DNA of 38,711 bases from CAYMKL01 sp964390805 (GCA_964390805.1 CAYMKL010000064.1:1-38711); one strand, 5' to 3'. Shown: positions 7,274-14,477, numbered from the stretch's first letter. Notes: a model not told the origin generated them from the sequence alone. A program made the numbers and translations.

Positions 7274-7882
7274 TCAGCTTCTCAGAATATACTTGATGCC
7301 TCGGTAGCCGCCGATATCCTGGATCTTGGCGAAGATAGCCCTCTTGATGTTGTCGGCCCGATCTGGGTCCTGGTCGGCGTCGGCCTTCATCTTATCTAGC
7401 CAGTCCACAACAGCCTGCTTGTTTTCAATGTTCTTGGGCGTGATGTAGTCTTTGGCCTTGTCCACGATCCTATCCATAGGCAGGGCCCGGAAGTCGGTCA
7501 GTAGCCGAGAACCTCGCTCTTCGATGGACTTGTCTACGCCGGGGAGGAGCAGCTTGCTCACCTGTTGATAGACTACCTCAAAGCCCACGGAGATGTTCTC
7601 GGCAGGGGTCTGACCCTTGATGGTGAAAACCTTGGTGTGCATGACTAGAGGATAGCCCAGAACTACCCCTATCCAGGCCAGGAGGCCAAGCTCAACACGG
7701 TCCGTCAGGTAGAGGACATAAGTGATCAGGGCGGCGATGACTACATTGACTAAGTAAAGAACCACCACTTCCGGGGTGGTTATCGCCTCATAGGGCTCCT
7801 TGGTCTCAGAAATGACGTCCAGCATGAACAGAACAGCGCTAATCAGTCCTGCTGATAGACAGAAAAACACTATCGAGATCAT
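7274..7882 (-). CDS. uncharacterised membrane protein (202 aa)
   Basis: No family was recognised. Three hydrophobic segments in the first ~115 residues are likely membrane helices (about 3-20, 39-60 and 65-82). The second half is soluble and charged, with helical content and a conserved-looking C-terminal tail (IQDIGGYRGIKYILRS). It is translationally coupled to an upstream winged-helix gene: its ATG at 7882 overlaps that gene's TGA. This suggests the two function together, perhaps as a membrane sensor with its regulator. The gene ends just before a strong bidirectional terminator. Confidence 0.7.
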   Translation of the reverse strand: MISIVFFCLSAGLISAVLFMLDVISETKEPYEAITTPEVVVLYLVNVVIAALITYVLYLTDRVELGLLAWIGVVLGYPLVMHTKVFTIKGQTPAENISVGFEVVYQQVSKLLLPGVDKSIEERGSRLLTDFRALPMDRIVDKAKDYITPKNIENKQAVVDWLDKMKADADQDPDRADNIKRAIFAKIQDIGGYRGIKYILRS

Positions 7883-8208
7883 GGGGCACCTCGCACTTTC
7901 TCAACCAGCGGCAGTATGGTCATCATCTCCTGCCCCTGGTCGCTGAGGCCGAAGTATTGCTCCTCCTCAGAAACGAAGATTTCCCTCTTCTTCTTGGCCA
8001 ACTGGACGTTAGTGACCAGGCCCTCCTCCTGCAACTGGTTGAGCTTGTCACAGGCAGCATCGGGACTAATGAGGAGTCGCCCGGCCAGCCTGATGGCCGA
8101 TAATCCGCCAAAGTCACCTATCTCCTTGAGAATAGCGATATCCTCATCCGAAAGCTCCATCGCTTTGTCGAACAGCTCCTTGACCTCCTCAGATGTCTTG
8201 ATCGCCAT
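7879..8208 (-). CDS. winged-helix DNA-binding protein
   Basis: This 109-residue protein looks like a winged helix-turn-helix of the MarR/ArsR-like kind. Residues about 18-66 hold the helical core, with IRLAGRLLISPDAACDKLNQL as the likely helix-turn-helix. A beta wing with charged residues follows (NVQLAKKKREIFVS), then a LSDQGQEMM segment typical of such repressors. The start at 8208 has GAGGAGGG upstream. Two 12-base direct repeats overlap its own promoter, which hints at autoregulation. It is coupled by ATGA to the membrane protein downstream. The regulon is unknown. Confidence 0.75.
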   Translation of the reverse strand: MAIKTSEEVKELFDKAMELSDEDIAILKEIGDFGGLSAIRLAGRLLISPDAACDKLNQLQEEGLVTNVQLAKKKREIFVSEEEQYFGLSDQGQEMMTILPLVEKVRGAP

Positions 8209-8250
8209 TTTACCCTCCTCTACTTGTGATGACCTCTGAACATTCCCTGT

Positions 8251-8300
8251 ATTTCATACGAAACTGACATAATTTTATACGAATTTCGCGATTTTGTCAA
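8251..8300 (-). promoter_or_regulatory. promoter and operator-like direct repeats of the winged-helix unit
   Basis: On the minus strand, TTGACA (8300-8295) and TAAAAT (8277-8272) are 17 bases apart. The -35 element overlaps the stop codon of butyrate kinase. Two near-identical 12-mers, ATTTTATACGAA (8272-8283) and ATTTCATACGAA (8251-8262), are 21 bases apart, about two helical turns. This is a plausible operator for the encoded winged-helix protein; the role is inferred. Confidence 0.55.
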
Positions 8301-9403
8301 TAATCCTGGGCTTTCTCCTCGCCCCTGAGCACTCGGAGAGCTCCCTGCGCCATAGCCAGCATCTCATCCTCGCCGGGGTAGATCATCACCACAGCGATCC
8401 ACTCCACGCGCTCCACGATCCAACTTACCAGCATCTCCGAGCGGGCCATCCCTCCTGTTAAGACGATGGCGTCCACGTCGCCCTTGAGCACGGTGGCCAT
8501 GAGGCCAATCTCCTTGGCGATTTGATAGGCCATGGCCTCGTAGATCAGCCTGGCGTGCTCGTCACCCGCCTCGATGCGCCGTTCCACCTGGCGGGCATCG
8601 TTTGTGCCCAGGTGGGCCACCAGCCCCCCGCGCCCGGCGATCTTCTTGATCATCTCCTCGTAGGTGTAGTGAGTCTCATCGTAAGGGGGGATCGAGTAGG
8701 CCAGGCGCAGCACATCGCCCACCGGCAACCCCCCTGCTCGCTCTGGGGCAAAGGGGCCCGTGCCGTCCAAGGCCTGGTTGACGTCCACCATTCGCCCCCG
8801 CCGGTGGGCGGTGACGGAGATGCCCCCGCCCAGGTGAGCCACCACCAGGTTGACCTCGTCGTAGCGCTTGCCCAGCTCCCTGGCTGCCCGCCGCGCTGCC
8901 GCTTTGAGGTTGAGGGCGTGGGAGAGGCTCCGCCGCTCGATCTCTGGCAGGCCAGAGATGCGGGCAATCTCGTCGAACTCGTCCACGCAGACCGGATCCA
9001 CGATGAAGGCGGGGATGCCGGCTCGTCGAGCGATCTCATCGGCGATGAGGGCTCCCAGGTTGGAGGCGTGCTCCCTCTCCTTGGGGCGGCGCAGCCCTTC
9101 GTCAGGCTCAGGACGCAGCTCGTTGAGCATCCTCTCGTTAACCCGATAGGTGCTGCTGGGGATGGGCCTGAGGATGCCGCCTCGTCCCACCACTGCCTCC
9201 AGAGAGTCCAGCCCGACCTCTCGCTCATCCAGAAGGCTGAGCACGGCGTCACGGCGAAAGGCATATTGGTCGGCGATGCGGGGGAAGGCGGCGACTTCCT
9301 CAGCCGAATGGGGAATCGTCTCCACGAAGAGGGGGTGCTCGTCCTCGTAGAGAGCGACCTTGGTGGAGGTGGAGCCGGGGTTGATGGTTAGAACGCGGTG
9401 CAT
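8297..9403 (-). CDS. buk: butyrate kinase
   Basis: This is a 368-residue ASKHA-fold acyl kinase. It converts butyryl (or branched-chain acyl) phosphate and ADP to the acid and ATP, or the reverse. Motifs are NPGSTSTKVALYEDE at residues 8-22 (phosphate 1), VAHLGGGISV in the middle (phosphate 2), the LDGTGPFAPERAGGLP loop typical of butyrate kinase, and an IVLTGGMARSE adenosine segment near the C-terminus. A 15-residue Arg/Pro/Glu-rich stretch at about 96-110 precedes the conserved EHASNLG. Its DNA holds a copy of the CCCTTCGACAGGCTCAGG repeat, so it looks like an in-frame insertion. No phosphotransbutyrylase is adjacent. The DUF2148 gene lies upstream on the same strand. Confidence 0.93.
   Translation of the reverse strand: MHRVLTINPGSTSTKVALYEDEHPLFVETIPHSAEEVAAFPRIADQYAFRRDAVLSLLDEREVGLDSLEAVVGRGGILRPIPSSTYRVNERMLNELRPEPDEGLRRPKEREHASNLGALIADEIARRAGIPAFIVDPVCVDEFDEIARISGLPEIERRSLSHALNLKAAARRAARELGKRYDEVNLVVAHLGGGISVTAHRRGRMVDVNQALDGTGPFAPERAGGLPVGDVLRLAYSIPPYDETHYTYEEMIKKIAGRGGLVAHLGTNDARQVERRIEAGDEHARLIYEAMAYQIAKEIGLMATVLKGDVDAIVLTGGMARSEMLVSWIVERVEWIAVVMIYPGEDEMLAMAQGALRVLRGEEKAQDY
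9095..9112. repeat. CCCTTCGACAGGCTCAGG repeat copy inside buk
   Basis: The 18 bases CCCTTCGTCAGGCTCAGG differ by one base from the form inferred from other copies in the window. It is translated in frame on the minus strand (about residues 99-104) in a part of butyrate kinase that is otherwise short. Confidence 0.6.
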
Positions 9404-9420
9404 TTGTCACTACTCGGTGG

Positions 9421-9518
9421 AGAAACCAGGTTTTTCCTTGCCTGAATGGACAAAGCGTCCCTTTCAGGGCTCCATGTGGTGCGAGAGAGCCATGCCTTTA
9501 GCCAAAAACCTGGTTTCT
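9421..9518. repeat. perfect 15-bp inverted repeat, MITE-like or terminator
   Basis: AGAAACCAGGTTTTT (9421-9435) and AAAAACCTGGTTTCT (9504-9518) form a perfect 15-bp inverted repeat around 68 bases. It lies between the DUF2148 gene and buk on the minus strand. It could be a long-loop terminator or processing site, or a small non-autonomous mobile element. Confidence 0.65.
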
Positions 9519-9526
9519 GAAGTGGT

Positions 9527-10036
9527 TTACCTATCGAAATAGATGCTCTTGCCCGTGGCGGAGAGGGGGATGCCCATCACGTAGTCGGCGTCAATGAGGC
9601 CCATCTCACGGGCCACCACTCCGGCGCGATACATGATGCGGTTGTCCACGTTGAGCAGGCTGGCCGTCTTCACGGCGGAGCCAAGGGCGATGCCCATGTC
9701 CAGCAGCCGGTAGGCGCACTGGGGCCCCTTGAACTCGCCCTCGTGGGTGTTTGGCTTTAGGCATCGGTCGAAGCCACAGGCTCCGCAGTTGAGGCCCACT
9801 GGCCTGGCGTCCTTTAGGCCGATTAAGAGCAGGGCGTCGGAGTCCCGCACGTTGGCCCCGTCGCGGTCGAAGTCCTTTTTGCCCGTTCGCTCCCCGAATT
9901 CGACCATCTTCTCGGCCAGAGCCTGGACATTGTCACCTTCGATGATTTCGGTGACAACGAAATCCTTACCCGCCGCCTTGGGGGCCGTGCGGGCCGAAAT
10001 GGCCATTAACTCGGCGACTGTTCTTAACGTGTTCAT
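9527..10036 (-). CDS. DUF2148 domain protein (ferredoxin-like, four Cys)
   Basis: This is a 169-residue protein of the DUF2148 family found mainly in anaerobes. Four cysteines (Cys84, Cys87, Cys92 in NCGACGFDRC and Cys107 in GPQCAYR) could hold an iron-sulfur cluster. The first part (MAISARTAPKAAGKD) resembles nitroreductase-like N-termini. The biochemical role is unknown, and a redox function is inferred from the cysteines and its occurrence. AAAGGAG precedes the ATG. It is followed by a 15-bp inverted repeat and then butyrate kinase on the same strand. Confidence 0.8.
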   Translation of the reverse strand: MNTLRTVAELMAISARTAPKAAGKDFVVTEIIEGDNVQALAEKMVEFGERTGKKDFDRDGANVRDSDALLLIGLKDARPVGLNCGACGFDRCLKPNTHEGEFKGPQCAYRLLDMGIALGSAVKTASLLNVDNRIMYRAGVVAREMGLIDADYVMGIPLSATGKSIYFDR

Positions 10037-10062
10037 GATGCTTGTCTCCTTTCAAACTGTAG

Positions 10063-10091
10063 TTGACACTCTATCAATACTCTGCTAAACT
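10063..10091 (+). promoter_or_regulatory. sigma70-like promoter for the membrane-anchored protein
   Basis: A perfect TTGACA (10063-10068), a 17-base spacer and TAAACT (10086-10091) lie 40 bases before the ATG at 10131. Confidence 0.65.
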
Positions 10092-10130
10092 AACCTCAGA
10101 CCAGAAGTCACAGAAAGGGGCTTAGACAAC

Positions 10131-10781
10131 ATGACTGAGATCGCAAACCAGGCGGTGATCGCTTTCTGCGCGTTGCTCGTAGTTTGGTACGTCGTGGGCT
10201 GGCAGATGAACCGCAGGCGTGGGGAGCTTCTTCTGGAGTGGATCCTCCAGGGTCTGCGGGCCTTTGGCGATCAGATCACCGTCAGTCGGCTGGGCACGTC
10301 GGGGTTCCAGGTGAAGGTGGGAAAAGCGCAAGCCCCGTTCAAAAACATGGAGGCAACTATCCTACTGCAGCCCAGGGAGATATTCCTGCTCTGGATACTC
10401 GATCTGCTGCGGGGAAGGACAGACCACCTGGTTCTCAAAGGGGCTCTGCGGGCCTGGCCACGGGGTGAGGTCGAAGTGATAAAGAGGGGGCGCCTGGCCG
10501 GACGAGAGCTGGAAGGACTTGACGAGGAAGCCTGGACTCGTCAGGAGACAGCCGGTGGCCTGGTGATAGCCTGTCGAGGCAAGAAAGGCCAGCAGCAGGT
10601 GGAAGCCATCTCGCCCTTGCTGGCGGGCCTCAGCCCTAGACTGCTGAGGTTATCGCTCAGCAAGAAGAGCCCGCACTTTCTGGTGAGCCTTTCCCTGGCT
10701 GGATTGGATGGACAATCAGCGCTCCTTTTGCTGTCCTCTCTGCAGGCACTGGCCCAGATTGTTTCCCCTGGTGGCCGCTAG
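10131..10781 (+). CDS. membrane-anchored hypothetical protein (216 aa)
   Basis: No family was recognised. A single hydrophobic helix at about residues 7-24 (AVIAFCALLVVWYVVGW) is followed by Arg-rich residues. This suggests an anchored protein with the rest in the cytoplasm. The remainder mixes strands and helices, with basic patches and two leucine-rich C-terminal stretches. It overlaps the converging TPR membrane gene by four bases at the stop codons. It has a strong own promoter and a moderate AAAGGGG site. Confidence 0.6.
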   Translation: MTEIANQAVIAFCALLVVWYVVGWQMNRRRGELLLEWILQGLRAFGDQITVSRLGTSGFQVKVGKAQAPFKNMEATILLQPREIFLLWILDLLRGRTDHLVLKGALRAWPRGEVEVIKRGRLAGRELEGLDEEAWTRQETAGGLVIACRGKKGQQQVEAISPLLAGLSPRLLRLSLSKKSPHFLVSLSLAGLDGQSALLLLSSLQALAQIVSPGGR

Positions 10782-11410
10782 GCTTCACCTTCTCCTGCCT
10801 CTTTGCTAGCCATGCTCCCTGTGGACCGCCTTTTCTCCAGTGCTACCTGGGCGTACCGGGCGTAGGGAGACAGGGGCCAGGCGTCAATGGTCTCGTTGAA
10901 CTCGCGCACGGCCCGACTTTCGTTACCTAGCCGCAGGTAGGCCACCCCCAGGTTGTAATGACAGGCAGATTCATGTTTGGGTTGCAGGTGATCCCCTCCT
11001 TTCTCCACTACGCCTTCCAGGATACGAACAGCCTCCTCCAGAGCTCCTATCCGCACCAGCACAGCGCCGTAGCTGATGAGAGCGATCAGACGGGCGGGGA
11101 AATCGGGTCCCAGCCGCAGAGCCAGCCGGTAAACGGACAGGGCTGCCTGGTGGCGTCCCCTGGAAGTGAGCAGGTTCCCCAGATCAATCAGCACCCGACA
11201 GCGCATGACAATCAGATAAAGAAAGATCAGGAAGAGGACGGGATCCAGGCGAAAGCCGATCAACAGGGAAGCTCCGATGCTCAGGGCGGTGATAACCAGC
11301 ACCTCCGCGGCAAGCTGAAGGGAAAGCCCCTCCCTTCTCAGCAGTGGCAGGCCACCAAAGATCAATATAAACAGCAAAGCTTCCAGAAGGATGAGCAAAT
11401 GGAGGTTCAT
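10778..11410 (-). CDS. membrane TPR protein (210 aa)
   Basis: Two hydrophobic N-terminal segments (about 3-22 and 33-68, the latter possibly two helices) anchor a C-terminal domain of TPR-like repeats. The repeats read RCRVLIDLGNLLTSRGRHQ-, GAVLVRIGALEEAVRILEG- and CHYNLGVAYLRLGNESRAVREFN-. TPRs mediate protein contacts; no specific partner is evident. The gene lies 88 bases after the ArsA-like pair on the same strand and could be the last gene of that operon, although a C/G-tract hairpin lies between. Its stop overlaps that of the converging 216-aa protein. Confidence 0.7.
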   Translation of the reverse strand: MNLHLLILLEALLFILIFGGLPLLRREGLSLQLAAEVLVITALSIGASLLIGFRLDPVLFLIFLYLIVMRCRVLIDLGNLLTSRGRHQAALSVYRLALRLGPDFPARLIALISYGAVLVRIGALEEAVRILEGVVEKGGDHLQPKHESACHYNLGVAYLRLGNESRAVREFNETIDAWPLSPYARYAQVALEKRRSTGSMASKEAGEGEA

Positions 11411-11447
11411 GGTCAGTCCTTAAACTCAAGCCCCTGCCGCCCTTCAT

Positions 11448-11486
11448 CCCCCCCAGAGTTGGGGGGGGGGAAAGAGGGGGGCGGGG
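11448..11486. repeat. C7/G10 hairpin and G-tract
   Basis: Seven C's (11448-11454), a short loop and ten G's (11461-11470) can pair. Further G-runs follow to 11486, giving four or more G-tracts on the plus strand, compatible with a G-quadruplex. It sits between the second ArsA-like gene and the TPR gene. Homopolymer length should be treated cautiously. Confidence 0.5.
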
Positions 11487-11498
11487 GCTTCTTCGCTC

Positions 11499-12473
11499 TC
11501 AGCCAAACGCGGCCCGAGCTGTTCGATCCAGCATTTGGATGCCTCGCACCTCTGTCTCAAACAGGGGTACAATAGCTCGGACATCGGGGAAGCTGCGCCA
11601 GATTTCTTCCATGTACTCTTCTTGCATTTTCAAACGGTTTTTCACGAACTCCGGCGAGTCCTCCTCTACCGTAGTCTCCTCAATCTTCATATTCACCACC
11701 ACGCCGCCCACAGGAATGCCGAAGTCGTGGAACCAGGCGATGAAGCGCTTGATGACGGCGATGGGCAAGGCTTCGGGCAGCGTCACAAAGAAGAAGGCCG
11801 TCTTCTGATCATCGGTCAGAAGCTCCTTGGCTTGCCCCATGCGCTCCTGGAATCGCAGGAGATACTCTAGGAGGGGGTCTTTCTTCTGTTTCCTCTTGCT
11901 GTAGGAGAGTAGCTCCCGCAGGCTCATGGCCTCCTCGCGGCTCTTGAGCATCTTGTTGACCCACATGGCGTAGACGCTGGACATGCCCAGGAGACGTCGG
12001 GCGTTGGCAGTGGGTGCTGTGTCGAAGACATAAGCCTCGTACTCGTCCTCGAACATGAGGTCAATCATGTTCTCGAACATGGCCGATTCCTCGAAGGCCG
12101 GGTTCATGGTAGCCGACTCGACGAACTCGTCGGCTTTGGTCTTGATGTCGGCGAACCTGAGGAACCAGTTTATTTTCTCGCGTATTTCCTTCTTTGACTT
12201 CTCGATGGTGTCCTTGGTATCTATCTCGTAGGCGTAGAATCTGTCTGTTCCCTCCACCAGGGTGGGCTTGCCGAAGACGTCCTGATCCAACATGCTGGTC
12301 AGGCTGTGCACCGGGTTGGTTGAGGCCAGCAGGGTGCGTTTGCCCTGATGGGCCAGCCACAGAGCCGAGGCCCCAGCCAGGACCGTCTTGCCCACCCCTC
12401 CCTTGCCTCCGAAGAATAGATATTTCATATCGGGGTGCTCGGTCAGGAACTGCCGCGTCGTCTTTTCAATCAT
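11499..12473 (-). CDS. ArsA/Get3-like ATPase, subunit A (Asp-to-Asn in switch I)
   Basis: This 324-residue deviant-Walker P-loop ATPase belongs to the ArsA/Get3 group. The P-loop GGKGGVGKT (22-30) is intact. The switch I motif is STNPVHSL (51-58): the Asp that activates water in ArsA and Get3 (STDPAHSL) is Asn53. Switch II is well preserved as DTAPTANARRLL (151-162), with the usual Gly-His replaced by Ala-Asn. No CxxC zinc motif of Get3 is present. In Get3, changing the same Asp to Asn gives a form that binds but hardly hydrolyses ATP. The ATG overlaps the TGA of the paralogue (ATGA), so the two are probably co-translated and may form a heterodimer. Confidence 0.85.
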   Translation of the reverse strand: MIEKTTRQFLTEHPDMKYLFFGGKGGVGKTVLAGASALWLAHQGKRTLLASTNPVHSLTSMLDQDVFGKPTLVEGTDRFYAYEIDTKDTIEKSKKEIREKINWFLRFADIKTKADEFVESATMNPAFEESAMFENMIDLMFEDEYEAYVFDTAPTANARRLLGMSSVYAMWVNKMLKSREEAMSLRELLSYSKRKQKKDPLLEYLLRFQERMGQAKELLTDDQKTAFFFVTLPEALPIAVIKRFIAWFHDFGIPVGGVVVNMKIEETTVEEDSPEFVKNRLKMQEEYMEEIWRSFPDVRAIVPLFETEVRGIQMLDRTARAAFG

Positions 12474-13450
12474 CGCCCACCTCCGAACATGGCCTCGGCC
12501 ATCCTCTCGATCATCTCCAGGCCGGTGATGTCTCGCTCGAACTCAGGGACTCGAGCCAGCACCTGGTTGCCAAACAACTTGTCTATCCTCTTGAGATAGC
12601 CATCCTGCATCTCCAGGCGGTGCCGCAGGTATTCAGGAATATTCTGTGCCGCTAACTCGGTGGGTATAACCCGGTTGACCACGTATCCTGAGAGCGGCAC
12701 CTGGAACTTGGCGAAGAGCCCCGCCGCTTTCTGGGTGTCGAGGATAGCCATTTCCTCGGGGATGATGACGAAGAAGAAGCCGGTTTTCTGCTTGTCGGTC
12801 AGGATGCTCGACGAGGTATTGATGCGATACTTGATTTCCTGCAGTTCTTTGAGGATCAGGTCCTCCTCGAACTCCTTTTCGCGTTGGACCACGGCCGCCA
12901 CCTGCCGGTACTCCTCCATCTCCTCGCGCAGCCTGGTGATCTTGTCTATCCACTCGTCGTAGACGCTGGCCATGCTCAAGTAGTAGAGGGCATGGCCCAG
13001 AGGCACCAGGTCGTAGATGTAATAATCGTACTCGCCTCCGACCACGATGTCCACTACTTTGTCAAAGATGGCGCTTTCCTCCATCGCTGGCTCGGCTGCC
13101 GCTGCCTGGATGTAACTTTCGATCTCTTCAGGGAGTTCGTCCATGCCATACATATCGAAGATCTTCTGCCGGATCTCTTGCTGGTATTCTTTGATCCGCC
13201 GGTCGGCGTCAATCTCCTGGGCGTAGAGGTTGGGTATGATCTCCACCGCCCCCTTGCCGAAGATGTCTTGCTGGAAGATGTCGGTCAGGGAGGCCTGGGG
13301 ATCCACGGAGAAAACCAGTACCTTATAGCCCTGCCTGGCCAACCAGTATGCTGTAGCGGCCGAAAAAGTGGTCTTGCCCAATCCCCCTTTGCCGCCAAAC
13401 ATGATGTAGCGGCGGTCGGGGTGTTCTTCAAAGATTCTTGCTAGTGACAA
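12470..13450 (-). CDS. ArsA/Get3-like ATPase, subunit B (degenerate switch II)
   Basis: This is a 326-residue paralogue of the neighbouring ArsA-like ATPase. P-loop GGKGGLGKT (19-27) and switch I SVDPQASL (48-55) keep the catalytic Asp50. Switch II is altered to YDLVPLGHALYYL (146-158): Asp147 and Gly-His remain, but the DTAPT core reads DLVPL. The defects therefore mirror those of subunit A. The start is TTG at 13450, six bases after GAGGAGG. Known relatives are arsenite-pump ATPases, Get3 tail-anchored-protein targeting factors and paired actinobacterial homologues. No ArsB, ArsD or ArsR is nearby, so arsenic resistance is unlikely. Confidence 0.85.
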   Translation of the reverse strand: MSLARIFEEHPDRRYIMFGGKGGLGKTTFSAATAYWLARQGYKVLVFSVDPQASLTDIFQQDIFGKGAVEIIPNLYAQEIDADRRIKEYQQEIRQKIFDMYGMDELPEEIESYIQAAAAEPAMEESAIFDKVVDIVVGGEYDYYIYDLVPLGHALYYLSMASVYDEWIDKITRLREEMEEYRQVAAVVQREKEFEEDLILKELQEIKYRINTSSSILTDKQKTGFFFVIIPEEMAILDTQKAAGLFAKFQVPLSGYVVNRVIPTELAAQNIPEYLRHRLEMQDGYLKRIDKLFGNQVLARVPEFERDITGLEMIERMAEAMFGGGR

Positions 13451-13464
13451 TGTTGCCTCCTCTT

Positions 13465-13743
13465 CTAAGCTAATGCGTCTGTCAGGTCGCGCTCCCTCAA
13501 CATGCGGCGCTTCCAGGTGGAGATCTGGGGCACCACGTAGGGCAGGAGCCGCAGGGAGTAATAGGGCGGCAGGATAGGCACGCCCAGCAGGTCGCCCATG
13601 GTAATGAGGATGAAGAGATGCTCCATGCTGCCTCGGGTCTTGAGGGCGAAGCGGGTCATGTCATGGCCAGCCATACCATACAGGAAATCCCGTGCACTCT
13701 GGGCGAGTCCCTTCAGTCCGCTCGGTTTTTGGTCTTCTGACAT
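13465..13743 (-). CDS. small protein associated with ArsA-like ATPases, paralogue 1
   Basis: This 92-residue protein has no recognised family. Its second half is about 60% identical to the next upstream small protein. The shared core runs EHLFIL, GDLLGVPILPPYYSLRLLPYV, and then the tail MLRERDLTD. The centre is hydrophobic enough to contact a membrane, but it is interrupted by Asp, Pro and Arg and is not a clear transmembrane helix. AGGAGGT precedes the ATG, and the gene ends 14 bases before subunit B of the ATPase pair. A direct partnership with the ATPases, as cargo, adaptor or membrane receptor, is inferred from the two-plus-two gene arrangement. Confidence 0.7.
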   Translation of the reverse strand: MSEDQKPSGLKGLAQSARDFLYGMAGHDMTRFALKTRGSMEHLFILITMGDLLGVPILPPYYSLRLLPYVVPQISTWKRRMLRERDLTDALA

Positions 13744-13794
13744 TTGTTACCTCCTGATGTTATATTATCTTTGTCTGGCCCATTCATAGACCGG

Positions 13795-14094
13795 TTAGCC
13801 GATTTCTTGATCCAACAAATCTGTGAGGTCTCTCTCCCTCAGCATGCTGCGTCGCCACGTATTCAGGGTAGGGATGACATAGGGCAAGAGCCGCAGGGAA
13901 TAGTACGGGGGCAGTATGGGCACGCCCAACAGGTCGCCGAAGACAGCCAAGATGAACAAGTGCTCCAAACCGGCCCGGGCCTTGTTGAGCTCACGCACCA
14001 TGTCGTAGATAGTCATCCCGTAGATGACTTGACCCAAGGCCCGCGCCCAGTCACGCAGACGATCCGGTTTTGGCATCTTTGCAGCTAATTTCAT
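13795..14094 (-). CDS. small protein associated with ArsA-like ATPases, paralogue 2
   Basis: This is a paralogue (99 residues from the chosen start) of the neighbouring small protein, sharing the GDLLGVPILPPYYSLRLLPYV core and MLRERDLTD tail. The first residues (about 1-45) differ apart from GMxxxDM. The start is uncertain. The ATG at 14094 gives a length like its paralogue, but no clear ribosome binding site lies upstream. An ATG at 14172 would add 26 residues with no match in the paralogue. It is the first clear gene after a promoter at 14306-14334. Confidence 0.65.
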   Translation of the reverse strand: MKLAAKMPKPDRLRDWARALGQVIYGMTIYDMVRELNKARAGLEHLFILAVFGDLLGVPILPPYYSLRLLPYVIPTLNTWRRSMLRERDLTDLLDQEIG

Positions 14095-14305
14095 AGGACG
14101 GCTCTGCTCAGCGAGGCGGCTCTCAGGTAGGATGCGCGATTTCAAGCTGAATGGGGAGCTTCTCCATACCACCGTCCCGCCTTGCTTCGCTTTACGATCA
14201 CTTGAAAAGGCACATAAATGCCCTTATCTGGATGCAGATACCTTATCCAATCCACAATCTTGGTCATCGCTGCTGCCTTGTTTGATAGGCCCTGGCTTCG
14301 GGCTA

Positions 14306-14334
14306 ATGATACACTATTTGTCCCATCTCGTCAA
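14306..14334 (-). promoter_or_regulatory. sigma70-like promoter of the ArsA-like cluster
   Basis: On the minus strand, TTGACG (14334-14329), a 17-base spacer and TATCAT (14311-14306) fit a housekeeping promoter. It would transcribe both small proteins and both ATPases. Confidence 0.6.
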
Positions 14335-14363
14335 GCAGGAAACCAAGGGGAGGGTCTCCTGAG

Positions 14364-14447
14364 CTATCGGGTGGGGCTCTCTTTAGGGGAGCAGTGGCGC
14401 AGGTCAGTCAGCACCGGCGAAATGACCTCCACCGAGATGGGGTTCAT
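14364..14447 (-). pseudogene. possible 27-codon remnant gene
   Basis: The minus-strand frame begins with an ATG at 14447 after GGTGAGGTGA and reads MNPISVEVISPVLTDLRHC, then eight more residues and a stop. The start looks like a genuine protein N-terminus (alternating strand pattern, then a Cys), but it ends abruptly. It could be the remnant of a gene formerly at the head of the ArsA-like cluster, or chance. Evidence is weak. Confidence 0.25.
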
Positions 14448-14477
14448 CGTTCACCTCACCTACAGTCTACACAAAAG

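Noticed and set aside
8522..9391. Long plus-strand open frame opposite butyrate kinase
   Set aside because: It is the antisense shadow of a GC-rich gene with clear buk motifs and has no recognisable protein features.
11499..13450. Arsenic resistance operon
   Set aside because: The ATPases lack ArsA metal-site context, and there is no ArsB, ArsC, ArsD or ArsR nearby; the partners are small unknown proteins.
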